From Tautonia rosea (GTDB taxonomy: Bacteria > Planctomycetota > Planctomycetia > Isosphaerales > Isosphaeraceae): a stretch of 64,000 nucleotides of DNA. The notes under the pieces were generated by a model, which ran no database searches, was not told the origin of the DNA, and saw only the letters and a list, made by a program, of their open reading frames with translations. Shown here piece after piece: positions 28,601 to 36,015 of the stretch (position 1 is its first letter; each line of letters starts with the position of its first letter). The DNA lies in NCBI RefSeq assembly GCF_012958305.1, contig NZ_JABBYO010000007.1, positions 248,001 through 312,000 of the forward strand, written 5' to 3'. Made by a program: the position numbers and the translations under genes.

Positions 28601-29003
28601 GGTCGGCATAGCCGACGTACTGGCGGAACTCGCGGTCGGTGAGGTCCTGAGGGTCGTAGAACGACCCCTCGCTGGAGTTGGGATCCTTGCCGAAGTTACC
28701 GCCCCGGAGGAAGGGGTAGATCATCTCGGCCGAGTTGTTCTTGATCGTGATCGTCTTGGCGGCACCGGCCGCCTGTGGGGAGGGGACGCCGACCTTGCCC
28801 GAGGGATTCAGCGGCATCGTCTCGCCGTTCCAGAAGATCGTCGAGAGCGGCACGCGAGGATTCGAGGCGGGGATCGGCACGCCGTCGCTCAGCACGATGC
28901 GTTCTTCCAGCATCTGGCACCGAGGTTCAAATGAGCGGCGGCGTCGAAGACGGGAGGAGCGAGAGTTTCGCCGGGTCTGGGATTCACTGCGATCGGGGAC
29001 CAT
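25617..29003 (-). CDS. Large LEPR-XLL surface protein with beta-rich domains
   Basis: 1128 residues. The Arg-rich N-terminus ends in a MLEERIVLS box (the planctomycete LEPR-XLL motif), seen at the start of large exported planctomycete proteins in place of a normal signal peptide. A domain at about 75-300 has a thaumatin/beta-1,3-glucanase flavour (TITIKNNSAEMIYPFLRGG); I am not sure of it. Near 465-535 there are two copies of a GSGY-x-PP-x-GGxGxGA repeat known from adhesin-like proteins. The C-terminus (about 970-1128) resembles DUF642-type carbohydrate-binding sandwiches ending in TALIDEVVV. Probably a cell-surface glycan-binding protein or hydrolase. The ATG at 29003 is chosen because the LEPR box follows within 40 residues. 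Confidence 0.75.
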   Translation of the reverse strand: MVPDRSESQTRRNSRSSRLRRRRSFEPRCQMLEERIVLSDGVPIPASNPRVPLSTIFWNGETMPLNPSGKVGVPSPQAAGAAKTITIKNNSAEMIYPFLRGGNFGKDPNSSEGSFYDPQDLTDREFRQYVGYADQDGSQYLGLPAGASITLQVPLVLWDGNNLYLATAGEYLTSDSPNLFNYEATAQIAVAGAVPVSGSVWVQDSSGFPEGQDALVMFYFFNGPPKTVPDDAPAQLTEITFRDPYLTQFITDPNQTFPLLNYDVSYVNNMVYPVSMAAGDVPITFGNTQDPKTPPKYFGLQDFGWLATNRDTTSFQAAIEDFVANRGAASIGAYFGPDRPGWPSYFAPPGGDTVIPSGANLFDDSPLSKQGQIVHPSSFDPNRWMLTSNGTGPIAARAGGVILTDPQATVLPLVLAPDERAAFVQTIRAMLSAGETVNLTIAPSTEVLGKVLSYDATDSVQAITVTNGGSGYSKADPPQVVLSGGAGQGAKAVAFVSDDGVITGIGLTSFGSGYTAPPTVSLVGGGGTGASATAAIGGGKVTVALDEGKSLPTGQPISYVFPRPPADYAITAITNLWYSWAQYYVQQYQDFAGLSLQATPVFLPIPGSGNTTTYVTNRLELATAPTVPLAVGMTVTGPGVSVGTTILSIDGTTIHLSQILDVDAATPGAYAFGKPTMFPYDPAYTQTFPLTFGPDEAETARLFAGSVYQAIASQSVDPPPSPYLPDAMNLVSRVIEFWAKLPGYEEPWGPTLVGETRDIVKSILRGVYDFNEVKDQSKWYPAPSTPMGGQLFNVYNLDPYVWFVHVVQGMSAYGFSVDDDVANPTATGPLLAADGTGNHFPNNLNIGFGGTGGLGNPNQWFPTTPWGALETMATISVVPPGFPYAGSSMVTFIGPDALKLYNQINNPGSGQVGASILSPGFIPAGTTLIFKGPVSGDLPQIVLSQNMPSVSTPIPVRIDAGVIPPPPSAARNHGFEHPIRSTRRNFVVAPRGPGVSWAFARLSGIAQSGSPLAKNNPTPAGSQVAFIRGRGHLRQLVRLQPNREHTVSFLVAQRLLDNGTVNRQTLQVRLGRRLIGTFTPSPSADGRFVRFTSAPFTVPDARPRLLFIIGTNRLGGDNTALIDEVVVS

Positions 29004-29274
29004 GGAGTCAGCCCTTCGAGATGCCGCGGGATGTTGAACCGGCAAGGTGCTGCTGCCGAACGCGGCATTGAAGGCGGACGGCACGGAGTTCTTCGGGCGA
29101 GGACGTCCGCGTCCCTTCTCCGAATCCACTTTCCAGCGATAATGAACGTTGCACGATTCTTTCTGATTTTCAATAGATATCTCAATTTCAGTGATCAATT
29201 CGATCCGTCGTTTCGCCCGGATTGACTTTTTAGGTTGGGACGTTCTTGTCCGAGAAGGGCAGGTTCAAGCCTGT

Positions 29275-29451
29275 CTAGAGGGACCGAATGCGTTCCGAAT
29301 CGCGACCGGGTTCGGCCAGGTATGTCTGGACGACCCGGTCGAGGTAACGAATGTGCCGGGGGACGAAGTTGGCCATCCGACCGTGTTTCAGGTGGTCCCA
29401 GATCCGCTCGACCGGGTGGAGGTCCGAGGGGTAGCGGGGGGAGGGTCTGCG
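29275..29451 (-). pseudogene. IS630-type transposase remnant (C-terminal end)
   Basis: Fifty-eight codons ending in TAG at 29275-29277. They read RYPSDLHPVERIWDHLKHG and then ...RHIRYLDRVVQTYLAEPGRDSERIRSL. This is the final part of an IS630-family DDE transposase: the 'YSPDLNPIE..W..LK' motif carrying the last acidic residue of the catalytic triad, plus the C-terminal helix. The rest of the element is absent. It sits immediately after, and in frame with, the stop codon of the RTX gene, marking an old insertion or deletion boundary. No start codon or terminal inverted repeats are visible. Confidence 0.8.
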
Positions 29452-30657
29452 TCAGGTGATCCGACTGTCCCAGTTGCTGTTGAAGTCCGCGAGGATGTCG
29501 AGATCCAGTCCATACGGCGTCAGCTCGCGTTTGAACTTATCCTTGCCGGAACCCCCGTAAAGGTGGTCGATGGAGCCGTCGAGGCCGCCGTGGAGGTAGT
29601 CGTCGCCGGCTTCCCCGTAGAGAACGTCGATCCCGGTCTGGCCGTAGAGGTGATCATTGCCGCTGCCGCCGTAGAGGTGATCATTGCCGCTGCCGCCGTA
29701 AAGGAGATCGTGGTCGGCTCCGCCCCAGAGTTTGTCTGCCCCCGAGCCGCCGTGCAGGTCGTCATTCCCGTTGCCCCCCTCGAGCCAGTCGTTGCCGCCG
29801 TCGCCGAAGAGGTCGTCGTGTCCGTCCTCGCCGTAGAGGTTGTCGTTCCCGGCGCCTCCTTTCAGGGTGTCGTTTGAGGGGCCACCTTCGAGGCGGTCAT
29901 TCCCGTCGTTACCGTAGAGGTGATCACTCCCGCCACCCCCTCGGAGCGTGTCCTGGCCGGCATCGCCGTGGATCAGGTCATTGCCGCCCTCTCCCCAGAT
30001 CACGTCGTCACCGTCGCCGCCGTAAATCGTGTCGTTGCCGTGGTCGATGGGATTTGATTGCGAGTCCGAGCCGACGTCACCCGCGAGGAAGTCGAGGCCG
30101 CCGTGGCCCTCGATGTGGTCGTCCCCCACGCCGCCGACGATGATGTCGTTGCCGCCGCCGCCGATGAGCGTGTCGTTGCCTGATCCCCCGGACAGGGTCA
30201 CACGCGAGACGCCGGATCGATCGAAGGTGTTGTAGGTCGGGAAGGCGATCGAAAAGTGTTGCTGAGCAAGGTTATTCTTGGCCCGAAACAGATCATCTCC
30301 GGCGTATCCCTCGAAGCTGAGGTTGACGGCGACCAGCTGTCCGCTGGCCATTTTCATCCCGGGCAGTTCCAGAGTGTGCTCCTGGCCGGTACCGTCGGTC
30401 ATCGAGATCCGCAGGTTCGTCTTGCGGGAGAAGCCGTTGCGGTCGTACTCCTCTATGAGGATCGATTCTACCAGGACGGTGTCGTTCCCCTCGGACCCCT
30501 CGATCCGGACGTCGCCGTTCGCTTCCTGGAAGATCCCGGTCAGGAGATCCCGGCGTTCCAGGCTTTCCATCCCCACCCGGGGCTTGCGGAGAGGGCGACG
30601 GGCTCGCGACGTGTTTGTCTTGCGGGAGTGGAAGAGTCGGCGGGCGAGCTGACGCAT
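29452..30657 (-). CDS. RTX-type calcium-binding repeat protein with LEPR-XLL N-terminus
   Basis: 401 residues. The basic N-terminus carries ESLERRDLLTG, a LEPR-XLL box. A folded region (45-150) follows, then about twenty nonapeptide GGxGxDxLx repeats (about 152-385), which form Ca2+-binding parallel beta rolls. Such proteins are secreted and fold on meeting extracellular calcium. No toxin or enzyme domain is seen, so a structural or adhesive surface role is likely. GAGGAG lies seven bases before the ATG at 30657. The gene ends at the transposase remnant, so its C-terminus could be shortened, although the last residues look ordinary. Confidence 0.88.
   Translation of the reverse strand: MRQLARRLFHSRKTNTSRARRPLRKPRVGMESLERRDLLTGIFQEANGDVRIEGSEGNDTVLVESILIEEYDRNGFSRKTNLRISMTDGTGQEHTLELPGMKMASGQLVAVNLSFEGYAGDDLFRAKNNLAQQHFSIAFPTYNTFDRSGVSRVTLSGGSGNDTLIGGGGNDIIVGGVGDDHIEGHGGLDFLAGDVGSDSQSNPIDHGNDTIYGGDGDDVIWGEGGNDLIHGDAGQDTLRGGGGSDHLYGNDGNDRLEGGPSNDTLKGGAGNDNLYGEDGHDDLFGDGGNDWLEGGNGNDDLHGGSGADKLWGGADHDLLYGGSGNDHLYGGSGNDHLYGQTGIDVLYGEAGDDYLHGGLDGSIDHLYGGSGKDKFKRELTPYGLDLDILADFNSNWDSRIT
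29641..29702 (-). repeat. 27-bp tandem repeat in the RTX gene
   Basis: The 27-base unit TGATCATTGCCGCTGCCGCC plus GTAGAGG is present twice in a row with only a change near the second end, encoding two successive GGSGNDHLY units identical at the DNA level. The other RTX repeats in this gene differ in codons, so this is a recent duplication. Confidence 0.7.
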
Positions 30658-30740
30658 AGCAATCTCCTCGACGATGGGTGTGGCCGTTGATGATCTTCCT
30701 CGCGACGGCCGCCCTTATCTCTGCGTCTGCCCTAGCGACC

Positions 30741-30761
30741 CGACAGGTCTGTCGATTTTTT
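30741..30761 (+). terminator. Small hairpin plus T-run in the RTX/ECF divergent region
   Basis: CGACA-GGTC-TGTCG (30741-30754) followed by ATTTTTT. It lies 118 bases upstream of the ECF sigma gene on the same strand, where it could act as an attenuator. The stem is only five base pairs, and the palindrome could equally be a protein site. Confidence 0.35.
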
Positions 30762-30878
30762 AGGTCCCACTCGAGCCGTCGTGGAAGCGGGTCAGGCCGC
30801 GTGCTGTAATAGACCCGGTCTTCAGAGCGGCCTACGCGGGCCGATCCTCGGCGCCATCCCTCGAACCGGGAGACGACC

Positions 30879-31502
30879 ATGGAACCGACGCATTCGAGCA
30901 TGGGCTCCGTCACCCGATGGATCGGCGATCTGAAGGAGGGTGACTCCGAGGCGGCGTCGCAGCTCTGGAGGCGCTACTTCGCCAGCCTGGTCACTTTGGC
31001 TCGCAAGCGGATGGAGGGGCGCCGCCGCTCCGCCGCTTCGGACGAGGAAGACGCCGCTCTGTCCGCCTTCCACAGTCTCTGCCGCGGTGCCGCCCAGGGC
31101 CACTTCGACCAGCTGTCCGACCGTGACGACCTCTGGCGTCTCCTGGTCGTCCTTACAACCCGCAAGGCCCTCGACCAGCAGAATCGTGAGCGCCGCCTGA
31201 AGCGAGGCGGCGGCCGGGTCTTGCACGAGGCGGAACTCGGTAAGGGTATGGACGATCCGGGCCTCGCGATCGGGCTCGATCGGATCGTCGGTAGCGAACC
31301 GACGCCCGAATTCGCCGCGCTGGTCGCCGAGGAGTACGCCCGCCGTCTCGATGCGCTCGATGCCCCGCTACGCGAGATTGCGCTCTGGCGTCTGGAGGGC
31401 TACGGCAACGACGAGATCGCGGTCCGGCTCGGCTGCTCGACGCGGACGGTCGAACGCAAGCTCGATCTGATCCGCCGAACCTGGAAGGAGGACTTTACTT
31501 GA
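30879..31502 (+). CDS. ECF-family sigma factor
   Basis: 207 residues. Region 2 is at about 10-90 (SQLWRRYFASLVTLARKRM, DEEDAALSAFHSLCRG) and region 4 at about 145-205, with the helix-turn-helix YGNDEIAVRLGCSTRTVERKL. This matches the planctomycete-type sigma-70 ECF family (PF07638-like). Such factors redirect RNA polymerase to a small set of promoters. The TGA overlaps the ATG of the following kinase gene (TGATG), so sigma factor and kinase are made together. The kinase is the likely controller in place of an anti-sigma factor (inference based on known planctomycete ECF-kinase pairs). Confidence 0.93.
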   Translation: MEPTHSSMGSVTRWIGDLKEGDSEAASQLWRRYFASLVTLARKRMEGRRRSAASDEEDAALSAFHSLCRGAAQGHFDQLSDRDDLWRLLVVLTTRKALDQQNRERRLKRGGGRVLHEAELGKGMDDPGLAIGLDRIVGSEPTPEFAALVAEEYARRLDALDAPLREIALWRLEGYGNDEIAVRLGCSTRTVERKLDLIRRTWKEDFT

Positions 31503-34500
31503 TGAGCCGGGAACCGGAAGAGGACTCGTTGCCGCTGGACGACGCCCGGCGCATCGACGAGTTGTGTGACCGCTTCGAGGCCGAGTGGTCCGCCGGCCGG
31601 TCGCCTCGGATTGAGGAACTCTCGGCGAGCGCGGGCGGCAGCTTCCGTGAAGCGCTGCTGCGAGAGCTCATTGCGCTCGAGGTGCATCTCCGCCGTGGTC
31701 GCGGTGAGTCGCCGTCCGAAGCGGACTATCATCGCCGCTTCCCCGACCTCGCCCCGCAGGTCATCGAGGCCTTTGCATCCTCTCCGGGAGAGGACACGCA
31801 TCGCGATGTGCCCGGATTTCCAGAGATGGGGGACGGGGCCGAACCCCCCTGGAACGAACCTCCAGCGTCGAGCCGGTATCGCATCCTCCGGCTGCACGCT
31901 CGCGGCGGCCTTGGCCAGGTGTCGCTGGCCATCGATCGCGAGCTCGATCGGGAGGTGGCCCTCAAGGAGATCCAACTCGACCGCGCGGATGACCCCATGA
32001 GCCGGGAGCGCTTCGTCCGCGAGGCCGTGCTGACTGCGAGGCTGGACCATCCCGGCGTCGTGCCGGTCTATTCCCTGGGGCGATACCGGAGCGGACGCCC
32101 GTTCTACGCGATGCGGTTCATCCAGGGGGAGACGCTAAAGGAGGCGATTTCCCGGTTCCATGAGACGCGCCCGCCGGGTCGACGCGGTCGGACCCGATCG
32201 GACGGCTCGGGCAGCGAGGCCCGGACACCGATGTCGACGAGGAGGACCGCGTATTTTGCCGAGGAGCCGTCGCTTTCGGGCGATGCCCCGTTTCCGTCGG
32301 AGAACCGGAAGGCGGACGAGGAGGGGCATACCGAGGAACCTCGTGAGCTGGCGTTCCGTCGACTGCTCCGACACTTCGTCGCCGTCTGCAACGCTGTCGC
32401 CTATGCTCACAGCCGTCGTGTGATCCATCGCGATCTCAAGCCGGCCAACATCCTGCTCGGCCCGTTCGGCGAGACCTTGATTGTGGATTGGGGGCTTGCA
32501 AAGCCGCTTGACGCATCGCTCGAAGAGGCGAGGGGAATCGATGCCGCGGCCACTTCCCCGAGCGACGTCGGGACGCTGCCCGACTCGCTGATCGGGACCC
32601 CCGGATTCATGAGCCCGGAGCAGGCTTCAGGAGACCGCGGGCGGCTTGGCCCGGCGAGCGACGTGTACAGCCTCGGCGCCATCCTCTGTACGATTCTGAC
32701 AGGCCGGCCGCCGGTCGACGTCTCGACGGCTCGGACGGCCATCGACCAGACCATCAACGGCCAGATCAGTACGCCTAGTGCAATCGATCCCGCGACCCCG
32801 AAAGCCCTTGATGCGATTGCGCGGAGGGCACTTGCGTCCCGACCCGAGGATCGCTATCCCACGGCTGCGGCCCTGGCCGACGACGTGGAACGATGGCTGG
32901 CCGACGAGCCGGTGCTCGCCCATGAGGAGCCGATCCTCGCCCGGGGAAGCCGATGGATGCGACGCCACAGAACCCTTGCCAGCACAGGAACCGTCGCCGT
33001 ACTGGCCACCCTGGTCGGCCTCGCTCTGATCGTCGCTGTCCAGAACGAGGCCAATGATCGGATCCGAGCGTCGCTCGACGCCGAGCGCAACGCTCGACGT
33101 CTGGCCGATCAGCAGTCCGCGCTCGCGCTCGACGCGATCCGCTCGTATTACACGGGTGTCGGCGAGGAAGTCATCCTGTCTCACCCGGAATTCGACGACC
33201 TACGACGCCGGCTCCTCGAGTCCCCTCGAAGACTGTTCGCGACGCTCTCTGCGAACCTTGAGGCCACCAGTTTCCCGACCCTGGAGGATCGGTTCCGACT
33301 GGCCAGGGCGCGACTCGATCTCGCGCGTCTCAACGACCTGGCCGGTTCGGTCGGTGAGGCCCTTGGGGCCGCGGTCGAGGCCCGGGTGCAGCTGGAACGG
33401 CTGGAGGCAGAATATCCCCAACTTCCTGCGCTCGGCGACACGCTGGCCGAGTCGGCCGAGCTTCAGGCCAGGTTGCTCTATCGGCAAGGCCACTCGGAGG
33501 AGGGGGCGGAACCGGCACGACTGGCCCTCGATCTGCGTCGCCGCTCCCTGGAACGCGATCCGGCCGACCCGGACCTGCGTCACCGTCTCGCCCGCTCTCA
33601 TTGGGCCTATGCCGAGCTACTTCGCAGCCAGGGGCAGACCGGTGGCTTGAAACTTCTTGAGGACGGACTCGAACTTGCGGGGCCACTCGTCAAGGAGCAA
33701 CCCGGTGTCGCCGCCTTCCGGAACACGTTGGCCGACCTGCACCTTTCGCTTGGCAACCTGCAGGGGACACGAGGCCAGAGACCCGACGCGATCATGAACC
33801 TTGAGATCGCGGTCGATCAGTTTCGCCAGCTTGTCGGCCGGTGGCCGGACGATACCCATTCCTGGAATCTCGCCCGCGGCCTCAGCGACCTCGCGCTCAA
33901 TCGGCTCCGCGTGGCGGTCCCTCGCCTGAACCCGGGTCGGCCGCTCGACGCGTCGCAGTCCGGCGAGGTCGAGCGAGCGGTTGCGCTCTGGCGCGAGGCC
34001 GAGACGATCCTGGATCGCCTCGTCCGGACGAGCCCCAATCGCACGGACTATCAGGGCCGCCTCTCGGACCTTTACGGCAATCTGGGCGTGGCCCTGGGCC
34101 TCCTCGGTCGAGCGGAGGAACTCGAGGCAATGGCACCGAGGACGCTGGCGATCGCGGAGCGCCTGGCGGGTCGCTACCCGGATGATCTCAAGTATCCGTT
34201 CGACCTCGCGGTCACGTTAACCAACCTTGCGGTGGGCGAGGCCCGGCGCAATCGGCCGGAAGCGGCGCTGACGCACTTTGAGCGATCCCGGGCGGTGATT
34301 GGTCCTCTTGTGGAGCGACACCCCGACAACCCCACGTTCCGCCTGTTCGCGGCGACGAATGACCTGAATCGGGCTGGGCCTCTCCAGGAGCTGGGTCGTG
34401 ACTCGGAGTCGTTGGCCTCGCTCAAGGAAGCGGAGCGGACCCTGGTCCCGCTCTCTCGCTCGGCCCCCGACGACCCGCGGGTCCGCAACACACTCTCGAC

Positions 34501-34882
34501 GATCTACGAGTCGCAAACGCGGCATCACCTCCGGCTCGGTCAGGCCGACCAGGCCACGACATCCATCTTCGAACGACGAGACCTCTGGCGTGGAACTGAC
34601 TCGAATCGACTCTATGAGGTCGCCGTCGATTTCGCGAGGTGCGCCTCACAGGTCGATTCCTCGGCGGATGACGCGGGCCATCCCCTCGACGGGCGGGCTC
34701 GTCACATTGCGGACGAGGCGATCGAGTCGCTTCGACTCGCCCTCGATGCCGGATATACCGACCTCGGCCAACTCCGATCCGATCCCAGACTCGCGATCTT
34801 GCGCTCCGATCCGAGCTTTCTGAAGCTCTTTGACCGTGCGTTTCCGCTCAACCCCTTCGTTTCCGGATCAGACATCCGATAG
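31502..34882 (+). CDS. Membrane Ser/Thr protein kinase with TPR tail, ECF-linked
   Basis: 1126 residues. An N-terminal helical domain (1-95) of the type shared by planctomycete ECF-linked kinases precedes the kinase domain (126-465), with GGLGQVSLA, VALKEI (K155), HRDLKPANILLG (309-320), DWG (D329) and GTPGFMSPEQAS. About 60 low-complexity, basic-rich residues (221-282) are inserted before the catalytic loop. One membrane helix (491-514) is followed by a coiled segment and TPR-like repeats to the C-terminus, ending in a LRLALDAGYTDLGQLRSDPRL tail common in these receptors. Start: the ATG at 31502 overlaps the sigma-factor stop; the TTG three bases earlier is less likely. Confidence 0.92.
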   Translation: MSREPEEDSLPLDDARRIDELCDRFEAEWSAGRSPRIEELSASAGGSFREALLRELIALEVHLRRGRGESPSEADYHRRFPDLAPQVIEAFASSPGEDTHRDVPGFPEMGDGAEPPWNEPPASSRYRILRLHARGGLGQVSLAIDRELDREVALKEIQLDRADDPMSRERFVREAVLTARLDHPGVVPVYSLGRYRSGRPFYAMRFIQGETLKEAISRFHETRPPGRRGRTRSDGSGSEARTPMSTRRTAYFAEEPSLSGDAPFPSENRKADEEGHTEEPRELAFRRLLRHFVAVCNAVAYAHSRRVIHRDLKPANILLGPFGETLIVDWGLAKPLDASLEEARGIDAAATSPSDVGTLPDSLIGTPGFMSPEQASGDRGRLGPASDVYSLGAILCTILTGRPPVDVSTARTAIDQTINGQISTPSAIDPATPKALDAIARRALASRPEDRYPTAAALADDVERWLADEPVLAHEEPILARGSRWMRRHRTLASTGTVAVLATLVGLALIVAVQNEANDRIRASLDAERNARRLADQQSALALDAIRSYYTGVGEEVILSHPEFDDLRRRLLESPRRLFATLSANLEATSFPTLEDRFRLARARLDLARLNDLAGSVGEALGAAVEARVQLERLEAEYPQLPALGDTLAESAELQARLLYRQGHSEEGAEPARLALDLRRRSLERDPADPDLRHRLARSHWAYAELLRSQGQTGGLKLLEDGLELAGPLVKEQPGVAAFRNTLADLHLSLGNLQGTRGQRPDAIMNLEIAVDQFRQLVGRWPDDTHSWNLARGLSDLALNRLRVAVPRLNPGRPLDASQSGEVERAVALWREAETILDRLVRTSPNRTDYQGRLSDLYGNLGVALGLLGRAEELEAMAPRTLAIAERLAGRYPDDLKYPFDLAVTLTNLAVGEARRNRPEAALTHFERSRAVIGPLVERHPDNPTFRLFAATNDLNRAGPLQELGRDSESLASLKEAERTLVPLSRSAPDDPRVRNTLSTIYESQTRHHLRLGQADQATTSIFERRDLWRGTDSNRLYEVAVDFARCASQVDSSADDAGHPLDGRARHIADEAIESLRLALDAGYTDLGQLRSDPRLAILRSDPSFLKLFDRAFPLNPFVSGSDIR

Positions 34883-35173
34883 GAGCAAAGCGAGGCTCGG
34901 CGAAGGAAGCTCTGCGGCGCGCGATTGCCGTGTTGGATTATCGCGAGCCCCGACACCCTTTTCCGGACTCGAGGTCGCCTTTTCAAGAGCGATCATCACG
35001 GGTACCGATCGAACTCGTGGGCACTTCTGCGTAAGCTTCAATAGCCAGGGCGTTTTTCCTAGAACGGTTTTCGATGGAGCGAAGCGGCTCGCCGGGAACT
35101 GGGGGACAGGCACCTCGAAGACTCGGAGCCAGTCCCCATTTCCCTGACCTTTCACAGGCAAACGAATAACGCT
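34883..35173. other. Gap after the kinase gene
   Basis: 291 bases with no gene. It contains the REP-like palindrome at 35099-35147. Confidence 0.5.
35099..35147. repeat. REP-like imperfect palindrome
   Basis: TGGGGGACAGGC (from 35100) and GCCAGTCCCCA (to about 35138) form an 11-bp stem with one bulge and one mismatch around a short spacer. The surrounding words GGGGACAGGCACCT and GGAGCCAGTCCCCATTT resemble a dispersed palindromic element I recall from planctomycete genomes and associate with IS200/RAYT-like transposases. Only one copy is in this window, so repetition cannot be shown here. Confidence 0.5.
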
Positions 35174-35899
35174 TTAATGACTGCGATCGCGTCTTGCTTC
35201 TTCCTCGGTGTCGCTGCGGCCAATTGGCGGAGCGCAGAGCTGTCTGCGAGAGTCAGAGGAGGCACAGCCTTCGACGGCCAAAGTCCACGCCCCAAGCAGT
35301 TCGAGGAGGCTCCGCCAACCGAGCTCGGCGAGGATGGTACTGAGGCTCTCGATGAGCAGCGGAAGGATGTCATCGGCCAGCACGCGGAGGACGATGGAGT
35401 CGTGGGGCTGGAACGAGAGAGTCGGGCGACGATCACGGCGATAGAGCTCTGAATGATTGAAGTGATCATGCCTGTCGACCTTGAAGGCAAGCCTCGGCCC
35501 GTCAGCGAGCAGGTCGACCTCCATGACGAATTAGCGGCCCCGGGGGAACTGCAGGGGATGGTCTAGCCAGAATCCCCCGGCGGTCTTAGGGAGCGGTTCG
35601 AGCCGATTGAACAGGAATCGCTCGGCGGTGCTGCGGGAGACGTCGTTCTTGGTTGCGGGGGTGGTAGGTACGTCAGCGTCGCGGAACAGCTCGACGAGCT
35701 GGGGAAGGGTGGCACCGGCGAGTCGATCCGCCGCCGACTGCTCCAGAACTGCAATGTCCATACGTTTCTCCGCCTGGCCACGGGCTTCTTCTACGCCCAG
35801 GGGGTCAAGGGGAACGTTTTCTTCTTCGATCGTGAGCGGACTCGACCAAACCCCTATACGCAGACCGTCTGGGTCTCCGACCTGCGGACAATCTTGCAC
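35174..35899 (-). pseudogene. Endonuclease-like (DUF559-type) gene broken by one stop
   Basis: One continuous minus-strand frame carries two halves separated by a single TAA at 35531-35533. The first half ends ...RFLFNRLEPLPKTAGGFWLDHPLQFPRGR. The second starts three codons later, MEVDLLADGPRLAFKVDRHDHF, then ELYRRDRRPTLSFQPHDSIVLRVLADDI. Together they match the C-terminal restriction-endonuclease-like domain (PD-D/ExK, DUF559 group) found in bacterial helicase/defence proteins. The usual acidic residue in 'EVDG' is Lys here (FKVD), so the active site is also damaged. No helicase part is present upstream, so this is a fragment. A re-start at 35524 could still express the second half. Confidence 0.6.
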
Positions 35900-36015
35900 T
35901 TCACCCTCAAACCAAATGCCTCAAGCGCCCCGATCTCGACGAGTTCGTCTCGTGCGATCGCTTCGAGAACCGCCACGACCGCAGGCCCATCGAGAGGTGG
36001 GGATTCGGTGGTCGA

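Noticed and set aside
29191-29877. Plus-strand open frame rich in VAVEVVV repeats
   Set aside because: This is the complement of the RTX repeats, so its repetition is a by-product of the nonapeptide coding.
29641-30200. Possible CRISPR array suggested by regular repeats
   Set aside because: The units are 27-base coding repeats for GGxGxD with no unique spacers and no cas genes.
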